Shown here one piece after another: positions 1-12,784 of a stretch of 64,000 nt of DNA. Numbering within the stretch: the stretch's first letter is position 1; each line of letters begins with the position of its first letter. Below the pieces are notes generated by a model, which saw only the letters and a program-made list of their open reading frames with translations, made no database searches and was not told the origin of the DNA. The position numbers were made by a program, and so were the translations under genes. The stretch covers positions 16,136,211-16,200,210 of the forward strand of contig CM075104.1 in the NCBI GenBank assembly GCA_037576195.1, read 5' to 3'. The DNA is from Phytoseiulus persimilis (Eukaryota; Arthropoda; Arachnida; Mesostigmata; Phytoseiidae).

Positions 1-2075
1 TTTTCACCCGGTGGACTTTCGGAGTAATCCATTCACGCGAGTGTCAGCTCGTGGGTTCCGAGGACGTGAGCTCACAGACGTACGCACGGTTTGGGGCTCC
101 CTAGAAGGGTGTTGGCTGGAGAAAGAAGGTGTCACCCTTGAATGGAGCGACTCTCTTCGTCGTTGGCCGACCAGGCAACAGCGAAGCCACCTAGATCGAC
201 CGGTGTGATCCTGTGAGAACGGCTGCGTGACGTAGAATTAAACACAGGGGCCGAATCACCGTAGGAGTGTTTCGCGCTCGGCTCACTGGAATAGTGGCCG
301 TCTTGCGGTTCTGTCGGAGCCGACAGCGTCGCCGAACGGTTTCCCCACCGTGGAAACGACACAGGTCGATGAAGAAGACTGTCGGCGTGGAGCGTGCGGG
401 TCTCCCTAAACCTCCAGCGGCCCGTTCTCGCGTTCATGCATCGCTACATTCGTCCACTCATTCAAGCGTCCCTTCCTTTCTCGCGGCCTCTGATAGATCT
501 CAAGACATGAGCCTCCGTCTGCGGGAGCCACATGCTGCTGATAGCGATGTTAATGATTATGGCGGCTCTAGGAAACACGTCTACATCAGAAATGCAGCCG
601 AAGAATGAAACTTCGCGAAGAAGTCGTTCGTCGTACAACAATGAATACCAATAATAGGGTTCGGGCAGCTACTTAGGCGGCACGCGTCTCCAGTCCGTCA
701 CGGAAAATCGCGGCCAAGTTACGCTGATGACTCCGAAGAAAAGCAGAACCCTATTGAGTGCCTATTGGTGGCCGGCTGTCCTACACTTGACGACGACGAC
801 GAAGTTGTTGCAGGATGAACAAGGGTGTGGTCAATGGTTTTTCGTGCCGGCTTTCTTCGTCATCTCGGACTCCTTCCCTCGATTCTGCGTGGCGTCTGGG
901 GCAGCTTTTGTACTCCCCATGGACGACTCGGAGAACGAACAAACAGCCGAACGAGCGAATGGGCAAGCGCTTCAAGCGTGTCAGACGAAGTATTACGTAG
1001 TTTCGAACAGAAGTCTTTTGTGGGATCCCGAGGATACGTTTGCCGTGTGCTTTCGCTCCTCGACCGGAGATTGTGGAAGCCGTTCGAGGGGACCGCGGAG
1101 GTTCGACAAGAATCAATCCGAACCACGGCGTGGGCCTTAGCGCGTAGATCCACGTGACGGCTTTGCGAGTCGACGTAAAACAAACCCCGACCCGCTGATC
1201 GCAACAAAAATCGCTTTAAAGGAATCACTGGACTGTAAGAAATCACTTTTCACTGCCGGGTAGGAGCTTCAATCGTGTGGATGAAGAGGAAGATTTCAGA
1301 TCTCAGATATAGTGAGCGGTTGAAGTCCACGCTGCGGCCGTGCTTGATCTATGAAGCTCGGACATGCGCGGGGAAAAACGCCAACAGCGGCATTTTTTGT
1401 CGCTCCCCCTCTTCTGTGATCTTTCGGCCGCGAACTCTTCGAGTGACTAGCGGTTCTGAGCTGTCATAGAAGTTCGGCGGGCGAATTTTCGTCGGCTTCA
1501 GTGAAACGATTTCCGATTCGGATCGAGAAAAGAGGCCCATTCACAAGTTCACAAGTCCAGCATGGACATCGTCGTAACCACGCGGCTATGCGAAATGGTG
1601 CGATTACGTGGCGTGTCATTCGGATCATTCGAACAAAGAGCGTGCAGCTTCCCTCCGTATGGAATCATTAGGGTAACGATATAATAATACAGTAGCTGCT
1701 TTGTTGCTGTAATTAGGTATTCTGTAATCGATGAAGCCGCTCGGAGACCTCGGAATCTTCCTTATCGAAGACGGCGAAAAAGCCGCTTTCAATTTGCTGA
1801 CATGGAAGTTCGCGTTATCACGGACAGAAAATCTAGTTCATTCAGCGTCCAGTGCATAAGCGAAAACCAAACAGCCGCTTCCGACGATCCGGCCGATAAT
1901 TGAATGCTCCGAATCCAGCAGAGTTTTCAAGAGACGTGGTTGTAACGGAATTATCCTAGGAACTCATCTTGGAAGCTTCCTCGATCCTCGATTGCGGTCG
2001 TTAAAGCTCGTCAACCGGATAGCTCGCTCCTTATTATGGGAATCGGCACACTCACAGATTTTGCATTTCTTTCAG
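1..2075. other. Region upstream of the first visible Notch-ligand exon; no gene recognised
   Basis: The Notch-ligand gene enters the window on the plus strand, so this stretch is probably intron or 5' flank of that gene. I looked in the plus frames for the missing pieces (signal peptide and the cysteine-rich first half of the MNNL domain) and did not find them; they are probably left of the window. A short open frame with a signal-like start (532-654) exists but ends after 40 codons with no convincing splice donor. The other open frames overlap each other on both strands and match no family I know. Confidence 0.4.
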
Positions 2076-5000
2076 GAAACCTTTACGCTTGTCCTGGACG
2101 TTCTCCATCGTGACCGTGATGTTCCTGACCGACGTGAGTTTGAGCATCTTTCGAGAATTTCGTCGCTTTGGCAGAGTTAGAAAGTCTCTCGGATCGAACT
2201 AGTCGCCCGAGGTAGATTTCTCATGCAGCTGGAGACTTGTCATTCGAGTCATTCCGCCACCGACGCAGTTTTCGGTAGCAAGGAGGGAGAGAACTCGAGC
2301 TGACGTTCGCTCGCCGCCCGATCTGGAATCCGTTTCCCGAGTCTTCTGATCCACGTCTTGCCTCTCGACTGATCGGAGCCACAGAAGGAACAGGAGAAAC
2401 CGTAAATGAACAGAGCACATCGCGAACGGTAGCCGTCAATGGTTCCCCGACCGGGGGATTGACGGATTACCGGATCATCGGTGTCAAACGCGATGGATGG
2501 CGTGGTCCACAGCCGAACGGGAAGCGAGTGGTTCGACAAAGTCAAATCAAATGAGCCTGAGAGCGAGTGTTTACTTGCTCGCTCGCTTTTTCGGAACTGA
2601 TTTTCTCGCCGTGTTCTCCCAATGACATTTCCAACCAAAACAGTCGAAGCTGAGACGGAGCACTTCTTCGAAAGCATGAATTGCTCGCGCGCAGCAGAGT
2701 CGCAAATGGCTCCGTTCTGAAACCAACGTTCATGAAAACGTTCGTAACGTCCTACACGGAGCTCGAAGTTCTTGGAGATTCGGTTCTCGACCATTCCTCG
2801 ATGCTTCCATCGCGCGGACGAACGGACGCTGATGTCCGGCGATATCTCAAAGCAACCCCATGTTCGGTTCCCAGCCGATAACCAGTTCTATTTCAAACTG
2901 AGAACACCGATGCGAAGGACGAGGCAAAGTTTTCTCAAGCGCGTCTGTCAGAAGACCTTAGAATGGCATTTAGAAAGCTTAATGAGATTAAACAGGTCCG
3001 TGTGTCGAGTGATCGATCTCTTTTCTTTTCTCCTTCAACTTCAAAGAGAGACTTGTTACATTTCTATGTGAGGCGGATTTTCTGTGGCAGATACCTGGTC
3101 GACCTGCTGCTGTTTCGTCGAGTGCTCGGACTTTCTTCTTCTACTTTTTGCTTTCGAGCCCAAAAGCATCAACGACACGGAGCAGCATCCACTGTAAGGG
3201 AGGTGATTAAAATAGAGCTGAACCAGAATTCTTCAGCTGGCGGTCTACTCCTGTTTGAAGGGGTTCCTCTTTTCAACGGGATCGGGGAGATCTGTCTTCG
3301 GAACTCACAGCACAGAGAATGAAGAGTGCTCTGTGCTCACTGCTTCTAGACCCGTCCTCGGTTCCCCCTTGGTAAACGGCCGCGCGGGGATCTTTTCCAG
3401 CATGTGCCGCGGGAGTTGGCAACCGGAGGTCGGATGAGGCATGCGGACCCCTTGAACAGACCAACCGGCTATTCGGTTTGTGAATTCCTGCCGAATTACG
3501 CGATGAACACTTGAAACGTAGCCCAGCGGAATCAAGACGAACGAGAAATCGTTTCTGGGTACTCCTCTCGAACGCGCAGAGCTGGAGCAGATGTTCAGGC
3601 TGTTAATTCGGGGATCGCTTCCTCCCATTCTTCGCTGCCCGAGCGATAATTTTTCCATCGGCCCCACTCTTCAATGTTACCGATAAGCGCTTCGATTCGG
3701 TTTTTGATCGAAACACGCAAGTGTTCCGCGGTCAGTCTTTCGGGAATGATATTATCCTTCACTTCTCTCTGGAAAATCCCTCAAAATAACTGCAGCTCTC
3801 TCGGAAGCGCGCTGTGATTTTGACGGGGAACATTTCGAGAAGTGCTTCCACTCCTGCCTCTCGCGGAGAGGCTGCAAAGGTTTTTTTCCGAGCGCTTGAC
3901 TACTCCTATCCGGTCGAAGTGCTGCTAGATAGATGGCACAATAATCGATAAGGATCCCGACGCTGTTGTACAGCATTGAGCTGGAGCTCCCTCGAGATTC
4001 CTCGAAGGTCAATGTTGATCTGGTCTCGCCCAACAACGGGCTGCAGTGACATTCATTGTTCTCCGCAGTCCAAGTGAACTAGTTAGGGAAGGCTGAGGGA
4101 GGTAGATCTCGGAGGACATTGCTTTCGAAAGGCGTGGGTGGTGATGCTGCGAGGGATTGCCGCTCTGCTATTGATTGCAAGCAGAACGAGTGGGAACTCA
4201 ATGAGGTAGCCGGCACCTCAGCGACGCTTCACTGATGCAACAACGACGGGGTCAATGATTGCTGAAGCGTTCGGGGCGTGTCTCTTGCTTTATGGGGGTG
4301 GACTCTAGAACCCACACAAGAGAGCAGTCTCTCTTGGCTCTCTCCTCCGAACAACCGCTGCTGTCGGACTCCGAGGCGCTGAGATCGAAGGCTCGTCGAC
4401 CACAGCCTCCGCTGACACATTCATCGCGTGTCATAATATTTTCCACTCTCGACGAGATGCCGATTTGTCCGTAATTTGTTGAGCTCGGGTCGGCTAATCA
4501 AGCGCGGAATCAGCCGCGTCGATCAGCGGAGAATCGATGACTTTTCGTCGTGATTCAGGCCGTGATGATCTTTTAATTGAAAGCGCACGCTTACGTTCAT
4601 GCTCCCTGCACTGGAAGCGGCACATCGTTGAGAAAATCGTTGCGATCTCGTCGGAGCGCCGCTGTAGGGACGCTGCGCTCGGGTGACAGCCGGTACAACT
4701 TTAATAAATGCCGTCAACAAGGAATGTCGCGTTAACCTTCAGAGAACAAAAAATGAACTCGATGCATCTGAGGTTCGAATGAACTCGTTGATCTCCTCCC
4801 ACACCCTTTTCCGAAGGTGAAATCAAGCCCGAGGAGCGGACCGGCGGGGCCGAGTCCGCACGTGATCGACGAATCAATTTATTCTCGTTTGCAGGTCCCT
4901 TCGTAAAAGAGCTCCCCCGACCGCTGTTCGATTTCGATGTCCTCGAAATCCACGAGCTCGAGCGTTTGTGACTTATCCGTTGAGACATCGATCGGCTCCT

Positions 5001-8000
5001 CGAAATGTTCGAAAACGATGACTTTGTTTCTCGATTCCTGTTCGATGCGAACGAAACAGGCGCGCCAGCCCATGGTCGATCGAGCCTTTCGTTCCGGAGG
5101 GGAGTAACTCCTTCACCTCTGAAGTGTCTGCCGCTTTCTACGCGGACGCCATCTGGCCACTAGTACCGCGTTGCCACCTGTCGCCGAAGCGGTGGCGAGC
5201 AGCATTTTGACAAAAAGACGTAACATGTTAGGAGCAGAATTCTTCGGCATTTCTTGATAGGAATTCCTGCGGATGTTGAATCAGGATGAGTTCGAGTGGT
5301 GCTGAGAAATGTTTGGCATTTTAATTATTGTCAACTCACTGAATCGATTCCAAAAGCTTCAGTCGGACCGTGTTTTCATGCGGACGAACTGGAGCTTCGA
5401 GAGGTCCATATTCGCTCGGTTTGGTTCTAATGCGGGAACGTCTGCGAGGCGTTATCGATCGAAAAAAAAGTTGTGATCCGTGGAAGTCGTTACATCATGA
5501 CCAAAGGTCAAGGCCACTCGCACCAGTTCACGCCCAGTATCTTCTCAACGGAATTTTTGATCCATTCGAGCGTTTTTTTTCTTCACGAAACTTTCTCTCA
5601 AAAATCATATTCTGAGTCTGCTGATTTTAACTTTTGTGTGTATGAACTGTTGCCACCAACTTTGTCGGTATCAGGTTTCTGCAAGGGAGTGGCACGCGCC
5701 TCGCTCTTGTTAAGCTCCAACCGAATTCGAGGTGGGTCCCTTAGTTGAGCGAAGATTCACTTCCGCGTGACTCTGATGACAGTTTTTTATTCGTACATCT
5801 CACTGGACTGTAGCCGGAGCTTGGATTGGAGGAAAGTTCGTTCTCCCCATGACTTTCTCGCGTTCGTTCGTTCGCTCAGGTTCAAAGATTCAAAATAAAA
5901 ACCTGAAAATCTGACGACGGCGGCGGCTACGACCACGACTACGATTTGATAACGACCCGAGCCATCTGGTAGAATTTGAGAAATCTTGATTTCTTTCAAA
6001 CATCCGCGCGATCGACGATGGGTATCGCTCGGAGAAGATCTGATTAGTAGCTGTAAATTTGTCTCTGATAGGAATCTCGCCATCTTATGTTTTGCTTGAG
6101 CTCCTGCCTCCATCTGGACGACTGCGACGATGTCGATGGTCCTCCACGACCTTGTTCCGTCAATCTAAGACACTTGAAGACATCGGATCGGCTGAGAAAC
6201 AAAGACCATCAATCAGTTATTGCAATTCATTAAGTCGCCGCGAAATCCGAGTCAGCGTCGACTACGAGAGCAGCAGATGTTGTGCGCGCATCGCAGCGGA
6301 TCCGGTCGCGTGTGGCTCATTCGTGTCATTTATCATCCCGTTTTCTCTAAGGCGAAACTTTTCGAATGTTCCAGGCAACGATCCGATCATCGACCGTGTC
6401 TCATACAAAGACAACATAACGTCCTCGTTGGAATTCCAAGGAGTTGATAGTCGACACGGGAAGGTAAGCATCTCAGAACTGAGCACCGAATACATTCGTG
6501 AAGGATAGCGAAAGTTTTACTATACCAAGCTGTCTCTCCGATGAAGACGCGGTTTCCGAGAGGGGGGCATGGATCTCACGAGGAACGCGTCCTTCCAAAA
6601 CTCGATCGGGTCTGGGATGATGTTTAAGGATGTCGGGCCACGTGCTACTGATCATTTCGTCCTTGCAGGGTGTCTACGATACAGCAACTGTTATTTATAA
6701 GATACGAGTCCGCTGTGCCGCAAACCACTTCACGAAGGTAACGATTGGGATTTCTAGTTGGAGGAATATTGATTCGTATCACGTACGGAGTTATCGTTCC
6801 CGGCTAGGGGCATACCAAAGACGCGTCTGATCTTTTGGCTTCCACAGGACTGCTCGAGAATCTGCTATCCTCGAGACGACAAATATGGCCATTGGAGTTG
6901 TGATGAAAACGGGGAGAGAAAGTGAGTTATTTTCCGCTGAAATCGTGGGAACCCTCGGAGAGGAGTCCCGAGAGAACTCCCGCTCGATTTTCGACGAGAC
7001 ATGCTGGAGCAATCCAATCCGGGGAATCCTTGACGTGACGAGTCATTAACTCCGCTGTTATCTGTTGTGTTCCGATTCAGATGCCTCGATGGATGGACTG
7101 ATCATCACTGCGAGCGCCCCGTTTGCGAGTTTTGTGATGCGGACCGGAGCGTCTGCGAAGCTCCGGGACGGTGCTCGTGCCGTCCAGGATGGACAGGCCA
7201 GAACTGCTCGGTCTGCGTTCCCTACCCCAACTGCAAGCATGGTTCTTGTGCACCGGTGAGTCTTTCCTCTCCCGAGCATTTTATCGTAGTTAGATCGACA
7301 GTCAAGATTGGGACAACATCGGTGCTTAGGCATCTCGATCGGGATGCGGCTTGAGACGTTACCTGTTCTTATCGCAGGGTAAACCCTTCACCTGTGAATG
7401 CGAGCGGAACTGGGGCGGTGCCCTGTGCGATCAGGATCTCGATGTTTGCGGACGGAGTCACCCGTGCAAGAATAGCGGTGTATGCAGGTACGCGTATTTC
7501 GTCTGTCATCGCGATTTCCCCGTTTTCTCGACAGACACGTCATACTTAAATATTTACGTAAATATCGATCATATGTCGAATGTCTGGACGAGCTCGAACC
7601 TCTGTATTGCAGGAACACAAATCCAGATCAGTATCAGTGCAGTTGTCCGGAAGGCTTTCATGGTAGAAACTGTGAACTCGACGAAGAAACACTGAAGTAT
7701 TACAAGTGAGTGATACGACGCGAATCCAACAGCTGAATATATCAACGCTTTCACGGTGGTACTTTGAAGTATCATGGCACGTATTCGAGCCACATGATCT
7801 CAAATCATTCCTCTCCAGGCCGTGTGCTAGGGGCGACGGCCAGCCCGTCTGCCAGAACGGCGGGAGCTGCTCTGAAATAAACAACGGAACCGACTTCAGA
7901 TGTGACTGCGTGCCTGGCTGGCTTGGCGAAACCTGCTCTATTGGTAAGCTTCTAAGAAATAGAGTCTCTTGGCAAATGTTCCTCTGAATTCCCGGGCCTA

Positions 8001-11000
8001 AATCCCACCTTCATCCGCTTCCTCAAGGAATATCTACAACAGCAAGCTGTTCGAGCAATCCCTGCTTGAATGGTGGACAGTGCTCGCACAACGCGAGAGG
8101 CGAGGCCGTGTGCAAGTGCGCCCGGGGATGGACAGGACACCATTGCCAATACGGTGAGCTTCTCCCCCTCTCTCTCGTGATTTCGGCTTTTCGTGGGAAA
8201 AAAGCCTCGAACGGAACAAGATCAGACCGAGAACGCTCCCCGCGAAAACGTAGTCACGATTGAACATTTCCAGATATCGACGAGTGTGCCGAGCTGAAGC
8301 CTTGCCTGCACGGTGCAGTTTGTATCAACCAGATCGGAGGCTACAGCTGTACCTGCACCACAGGTTGGGAGGGCACGAACTGCTCTCTGCCAGCTGACAC
8401 TTGCCACCAATACCGGTGTTTGAACGGCGGAACATGCTTTTCCAACAGAGGAGGCTGGCATTGTCGTTGTCCTGAAGGGTTCGCTGGGAAGCAGTGTGAG
8501 ATCAGAGCGAACCCGTGCCAGCCGGATCCGTGCAACGGAGGAATCTGCTCGGTGCTGGCAACAGGCGGACACAAGTGTTCATCATGTCCCGAAAACCGCT
8601 TCGGGAAGAACTGCGAGCTTTCGACCACGGGAATCCGCCCGCAGACGAAACGTGAGATATTCAGAGCCCAAGGCGAATCAATCAACTCCGACCCATTCCC
8701 AAACTCAGAATACCCGGCTCATGAGGCGAATACTTTTCTTCCAGTTGAATATGACGAATGCGTCGTGGCCGTGAGTCAACCGGCTTCGGGTCGCGCCGAG
8801 TTCATCAAGACGAAAGTGTGCGGTGCTCATGGGCGATGTGTTTCGTCGACGGACTCAAACAAGAACCCCGGAGAGTTCGCTTGCGTTTGTGACGTCGGCT
8901 ACACTGGGGAAGCGTGCCACATAAGTGAGTCTTGACCAGAGTCCACGCGAATGAAGGAGCCCCGGATTCTTGAACTCGAGAAGTTTGGAGGAGATCAAGG
9001 TTAGCTAAAAGAAGGTTCGGCTGTTTCAGATATCAACGATTGCGAGTCATCACCTTGCGCGAACGGAGCTACGTGTCTCGACAGAGTGGATGATTTCAGT
9101 TGCGTCTGTCGGCCTGGTTTCACAGGAGAGCGCTGCGAGCAAACTATAGACGCTTGCGCCAGCTCTCCATGTCGTAACGGAGAATGCACGCCCTTGGAAG
9201 ATGATTTCATCTGCCGGTGTCCTCAAGGTTCCAAAGGGAGATACTGCAACGAAACCGCGAGTCATTGCGACGGGAACACTTGCTCGAACGGAGGTTCGTT
9301 TCTGCTTTTCATTCCGAATAGGCAGCTCTGCCTGATCGCACTATTTCCCTTACCTGGAACCGTGACTCGCATCCTAAATCGTAATCAGGTCCAGGCTTTG
9401 TCTCTATTCCTGTCTGTTCCCCAGGAGCATTTGACTTGATTGATCGTCGACCTTTCAGGAACTTGCCAAGAACTCGAGTCGTCATTCGTGTGCATCTGTC
9501 CGTCAGAGTATATCGGACACAGGTGCCAGCACAAACGCCACTTGGCCTGTGAGGCGACGCCTTGCAAGAACGGTGCGACTTGTGTCAACCTTGACAACGA
9601 TGAGTACCAGTGCTGGTGTCCTGAAGGATTCAGCGGACCCCTTTGTGAACACAGTGAGTGTCTTTTTGGAGTCTCGGAGATTCCTCCGCAAGAGTGTATG
9701 CGCTGGAAAGAAAATCCTTGTAACGTACCTGAACACAATTCTATCATTTTCTCAGATGTTGACGACTGCTTGGAAGCGACCTGTTTCCACAACGCGACGT
9801 GCATCGATGGAATCAACAGATTCCAATGCGACTGTCTTCCAGGCTTCAGTGGAGCCGACTGCCGGCTCGACATCGATGAATGTGCTTCAGACCCTTGTCA
9901 TGCGGGAGGAACCTGCGTCGACCTGGTAAGAGTCAGAGCCCTCCTGCATCCCTCGTCTCCCCGAAGGAGCTCGGAGTGGACCTCTCGGATCGAAGCACAC
10001 ATTTTCTCGCATCTAATCGGGCTTTCTTTGAAGGTCAACAACTACCGTTGCATTTGCCCATCAAGTCGGACTGGTCGCAACTGCGAGATACTCTTAGTGC
10101 AACCCTCGCATTCTTCATGCTTCTACGCAGGCCGGAAGCACCTCATCGGGGAAGTGTGGAGTGAGCGCCACGAATGCAGCACTTGTAGGTGTTTCGAAGG
10201 TAGCCAAGTCATCTGTGAGCGAAGCTTATGCGAACTGGACGAATGCGATCTGGAGGATCCCCACAGCTCTTGTCCAGTAAGTTCCAGCCCATCGGACGAA
10301 ACCTACGACGTAAAGAAGAACCTCGAGAGTTCGTCTCACTGGCGAGCCGGTGCTTTTGCCCGATGTTTTCAGTGGACAGCTTTAAAACTCCAAATCTTTC
10401 CGTTGCAGAAATCGGGTGAACAGTGTTTCAGCACCGCGGACGAACCGTGCTTCGTCCCGCCCTGTAAACCGCACGCCGAGTGTCGACCACCTCCAAGCCT
10501 CAAAAGCGTCAAGCCGATGATTTTCACCTCGAGATGCGGACCTGAAGGGATTTCAGGGTGCGCAGCGAGCATCGCTCTGGATTTCGTCCCGAGCTCCGAC
10601 GTTAGCGGTTTCACCGTGGAAGCCATTTGTGCTCATGTTCGAAGAGTGCTTTCATCGCAACGCGTAACCGACTTACTCGTGGGCTGCGTGGCCAAATCTC
10701 ATAGAGCTATCGAGGTTCTCATCGACTCGGTGGACGTTGATCAACAGCTGGTCGCGGCGCTCCAAGCAGAACGTCTCGGGAGAACCATTCGTGAGGGTCG
10801 GACGAACTCTTCTGTTCTCAACGCAGTTCAAAGCGTACTCGTGAGCGAGGCATCTCAATTCAAGGATCTCTCCGACAGTCAGAAAACTGTGACAGCGTTC
10901 CTCATCGCGACCGCGATGCTTGTCCTCCTGTTGCTGGTCACCGTGCTCGTGTGTTCGTACAAAATGTTCTCCCAGAAAACCCCCGACCGAAACGTCATCA

Positions 11001-11305
11001 TGACCAAACCGTACTTCCGTGACCCTCACAGTAACCTCAACAACCTCCGGCTGCCGAAGATGAACAATCTGGGTCAGGAGGCTGATGCAGGTGTGAGTCG
11101 AGGAAAAATCCTGAACACGATGATCAATCAAGAGATGAAGGACTTTCCATCGAAAACGTCGAATAACAAGACATCGAAAGCAGTGGACATCCCGCAAGTT
11201 CCAGTTCGAGACTGTATGGATTTGCGGTACGAATGCTGCCCGAAGAAAAGCAAAAGAAACGCAGAAGACGGTGATGAAGGTCTGGGAGAGGTCGTTTGGT
11301 GCTAG
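2076..11305 (+). CDS. Ser: Serrate/Jagged-type Notch ligand, 3' sixteen exons (5' partial)
   Basis: A membrane-bound ligand for the Notch receptor on neighbouring cells. Exons: 2076-2133, 6375-6463, 6669-6737, 6848-6921, 7081-7255, 7378-7487, 7613-7705, 7819-7943, 8028-8153, 8274-8651, 8745-8924, 9030-9293, 9459-9653, 9756-9925, 10034-10276 and 10409-11305. They join in frame to 1,081 residues plus a TAG stop. Order seen: second half of MNNL ([12 protein letters not shown]), DSL domain with six cysteines and [13 protein letters not shown], two DOS-type EGF repeats ([20 protein letters not shown]), about thirteen further EGF repeats (three begin like calcium-binding ones, e.g. DIDEC), a VWC-like cysteine region, one transmembrane helix (about residues 945-968 of the visible part) and a tail of about 113 residues. 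Serrate and Jagged share this order; the cysteine region after the EGFs separates them from Delta. The first intron is 4.2 kb and the rest are 84-205 bases. Signal peptide and N-terminal MNNL half are outside the window. Confidence 0.94.
2134..6374 (+). other. Large intron of the Notch-ligand gene
   Basis: This 4.2 kb interval separates two exons that both code for MNNL. The donor is GTGAGT at 2134 and the acceptor CCAG ends at 6374; joining them completes an Arg codon between PDR and NDPII. Open frames inside run on both strands and resemble no known protein. Its size against the 84-205 base introns downstream would fit a place for enhancers of a developmental gene, but I can see no specific regulatory element. 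Confidence 0.7.
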
Positions 11306-12288
11306 CACATGAAGTAGTTACTAAGATGGATAAATTCTATGAAGATAAAGATGGGCGTCATTGGCGACCGCGTCACGAAGCCGCTGTACATACGGTGAAC
11401 CAGTAATTAGAGTTTGTACAAACGATCGATTGGAGTTCACGGAATTATTAGTTATGCTAGCGCGTAGCTTTCGGAGGCAAGAGCAACGTCGAGCAATCTC
11501 GACAGGATAGTTTTCTGGATCGTGGGCTGAAGACCCAGCTGGCTAGGTGGAGAACGCGCGGGACTCCCGGATACATGATGAAGCGTGTAACTGATTGAGC
11601 GGGCGGATGGAGAAGTTTTAAATTCAGCTTTTATTCTATTGATTTTTCTCCGGCTGAGACCCTCTCTTCTTGCATGATGGGGTTCCTCTCTTACCAACCC
11701 TCCTGGGAATAATTCCAGACTGTGAATCATCTGTGGCTTACTTTAAATTCCCGGTTACTGATGGTTCCTATCGGTCCGCAAGCGCGCTCTTCCAGTGGCC
11801 CGTCGCTCGCCAAATCGGCATTCGCTGCGACACCAAGTGAGACATTCTGCCAATGAAGAATACCAGATTTCCCTGTACCTGCGAGGAGGAACGGGTACAT
11901 TTTAACCATAGTGGAATTGAATGCAAAGGCAGATTGATATGCAGACGATCTCTTGACGAGCTGGAGATGTCAATTGTTTCGTTTGTGTCCATTGACTGTT
12001 TTTGAAAGGGACACTTTCAAGTGGGAACAGAAGAGTAGCGTCGGTTGATTGAGACAGAGTGGAGTTTGTACATACGCTAGTTGAATAACGTCAGAGAAGA
12101 TCATTACGATTAAGATAATTATGAGTAATAGCGAGATGAAGATCGCCAGAAACAAACCCACAGTATCGGTCATGGAGTAACGCGTTGAGAATATTTGCTC
12201 TTCGAAACGATGTTGAGAGAGTGCGAAGTCGCCTCATTAGTCGGTTTTGTATTATATATTTAAGTATGGAGACGATGAGAACGAATGG

Positions 12289-12308
12289 GAGAGAGAGAGA
12301 GAGAGAGA
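12289..12308 (+). repeat. (GA)10 dinucleotide repeat
   Basis: Ten GA units directly followed by an A-rich stretch, about 50 bases before the poly(A) signals in the presumed 3' UTR of the Notch-ligand gene. Confidence 0.9.
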
Positions 12309-12355
12309 AAAAAAATCGGAAAAAAACTGTACTGAATTCTGAACGAAGTACTGTA

Positions 12356-12368
12356 AATAAAGAATAAA
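12356..12368 (+). terminator. Tandem AATAAA poly(A) signals, Notch-ligand gene
   Basis: AATAAA occurs at 12,356-12,361 and again at 12,363-12,368, followed by A/T-rich then GT-containing sequence. This is the first such cluster downstream of the stop on the plus strand, giving a 3' UTR of about 1.1 kb. Confidence 0.6.
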
Positions 12369-12784
12369 AAATATTTATGTTGCAAGAGGATATAACTCTT
12401 TGTCTTTATGGGATCGCAGCTCATCCCAGGAATGTCAATACTTGCTGGAGCCACTTTTTTCGTGAGGTGCGTGACGTAAACAAGAGCAAATGACGACTTG
12501 ATTGAACGACGATGATTCATCCGGATCATCTGTAATTTCCTCATGAGAGACCAAGGGTCAATGTTGTGAGATGCTGGCGAATGGGAGCGTGGCACACCGT
12601 TAATGCATCTCTCACTGGCTTACATTGATAGAGCATACATGAGGCTGTGAAATGGTGGTGGTGAGTGTGTGTGATATCCTGGACGTTCAACGGCCCCTAT
12701 ATTCAATCCTCAGAAGTTTCCCATGGAGCCTCGCGACTGAACCTGGATTGTGACGCATCCTCGTAGTTCAAAGTACCCTGAAGC

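Larger units (their letters stand above)
11306..12400 (+). other. 3' UTR of the Notch-ligand gene
   Basis: AT-richer sequence follows the TAG stop and leads to two poly(A) signals near 12,360. No coding frame here continues the gene or matches a family. The 3' boundary is inferred from the signals, not observed. Confidence 0.6.

Noticed and set aside
532..654. Short plus-strand ORF with a signal-like start (MLLIAMLMIMAALGN), possible first exon of the Notch ligand
   Set aside because: Ends after 40 codons, has no good donor in frame, and no MNNL first-half exon follows it.
2249..2794. 181-codon minus-strand ORF inside the large Notch-ligand intron
   Set aside because: No recognisable domain or exon partners; overlaps other open frames. 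Frames of this size are expected by chance here.
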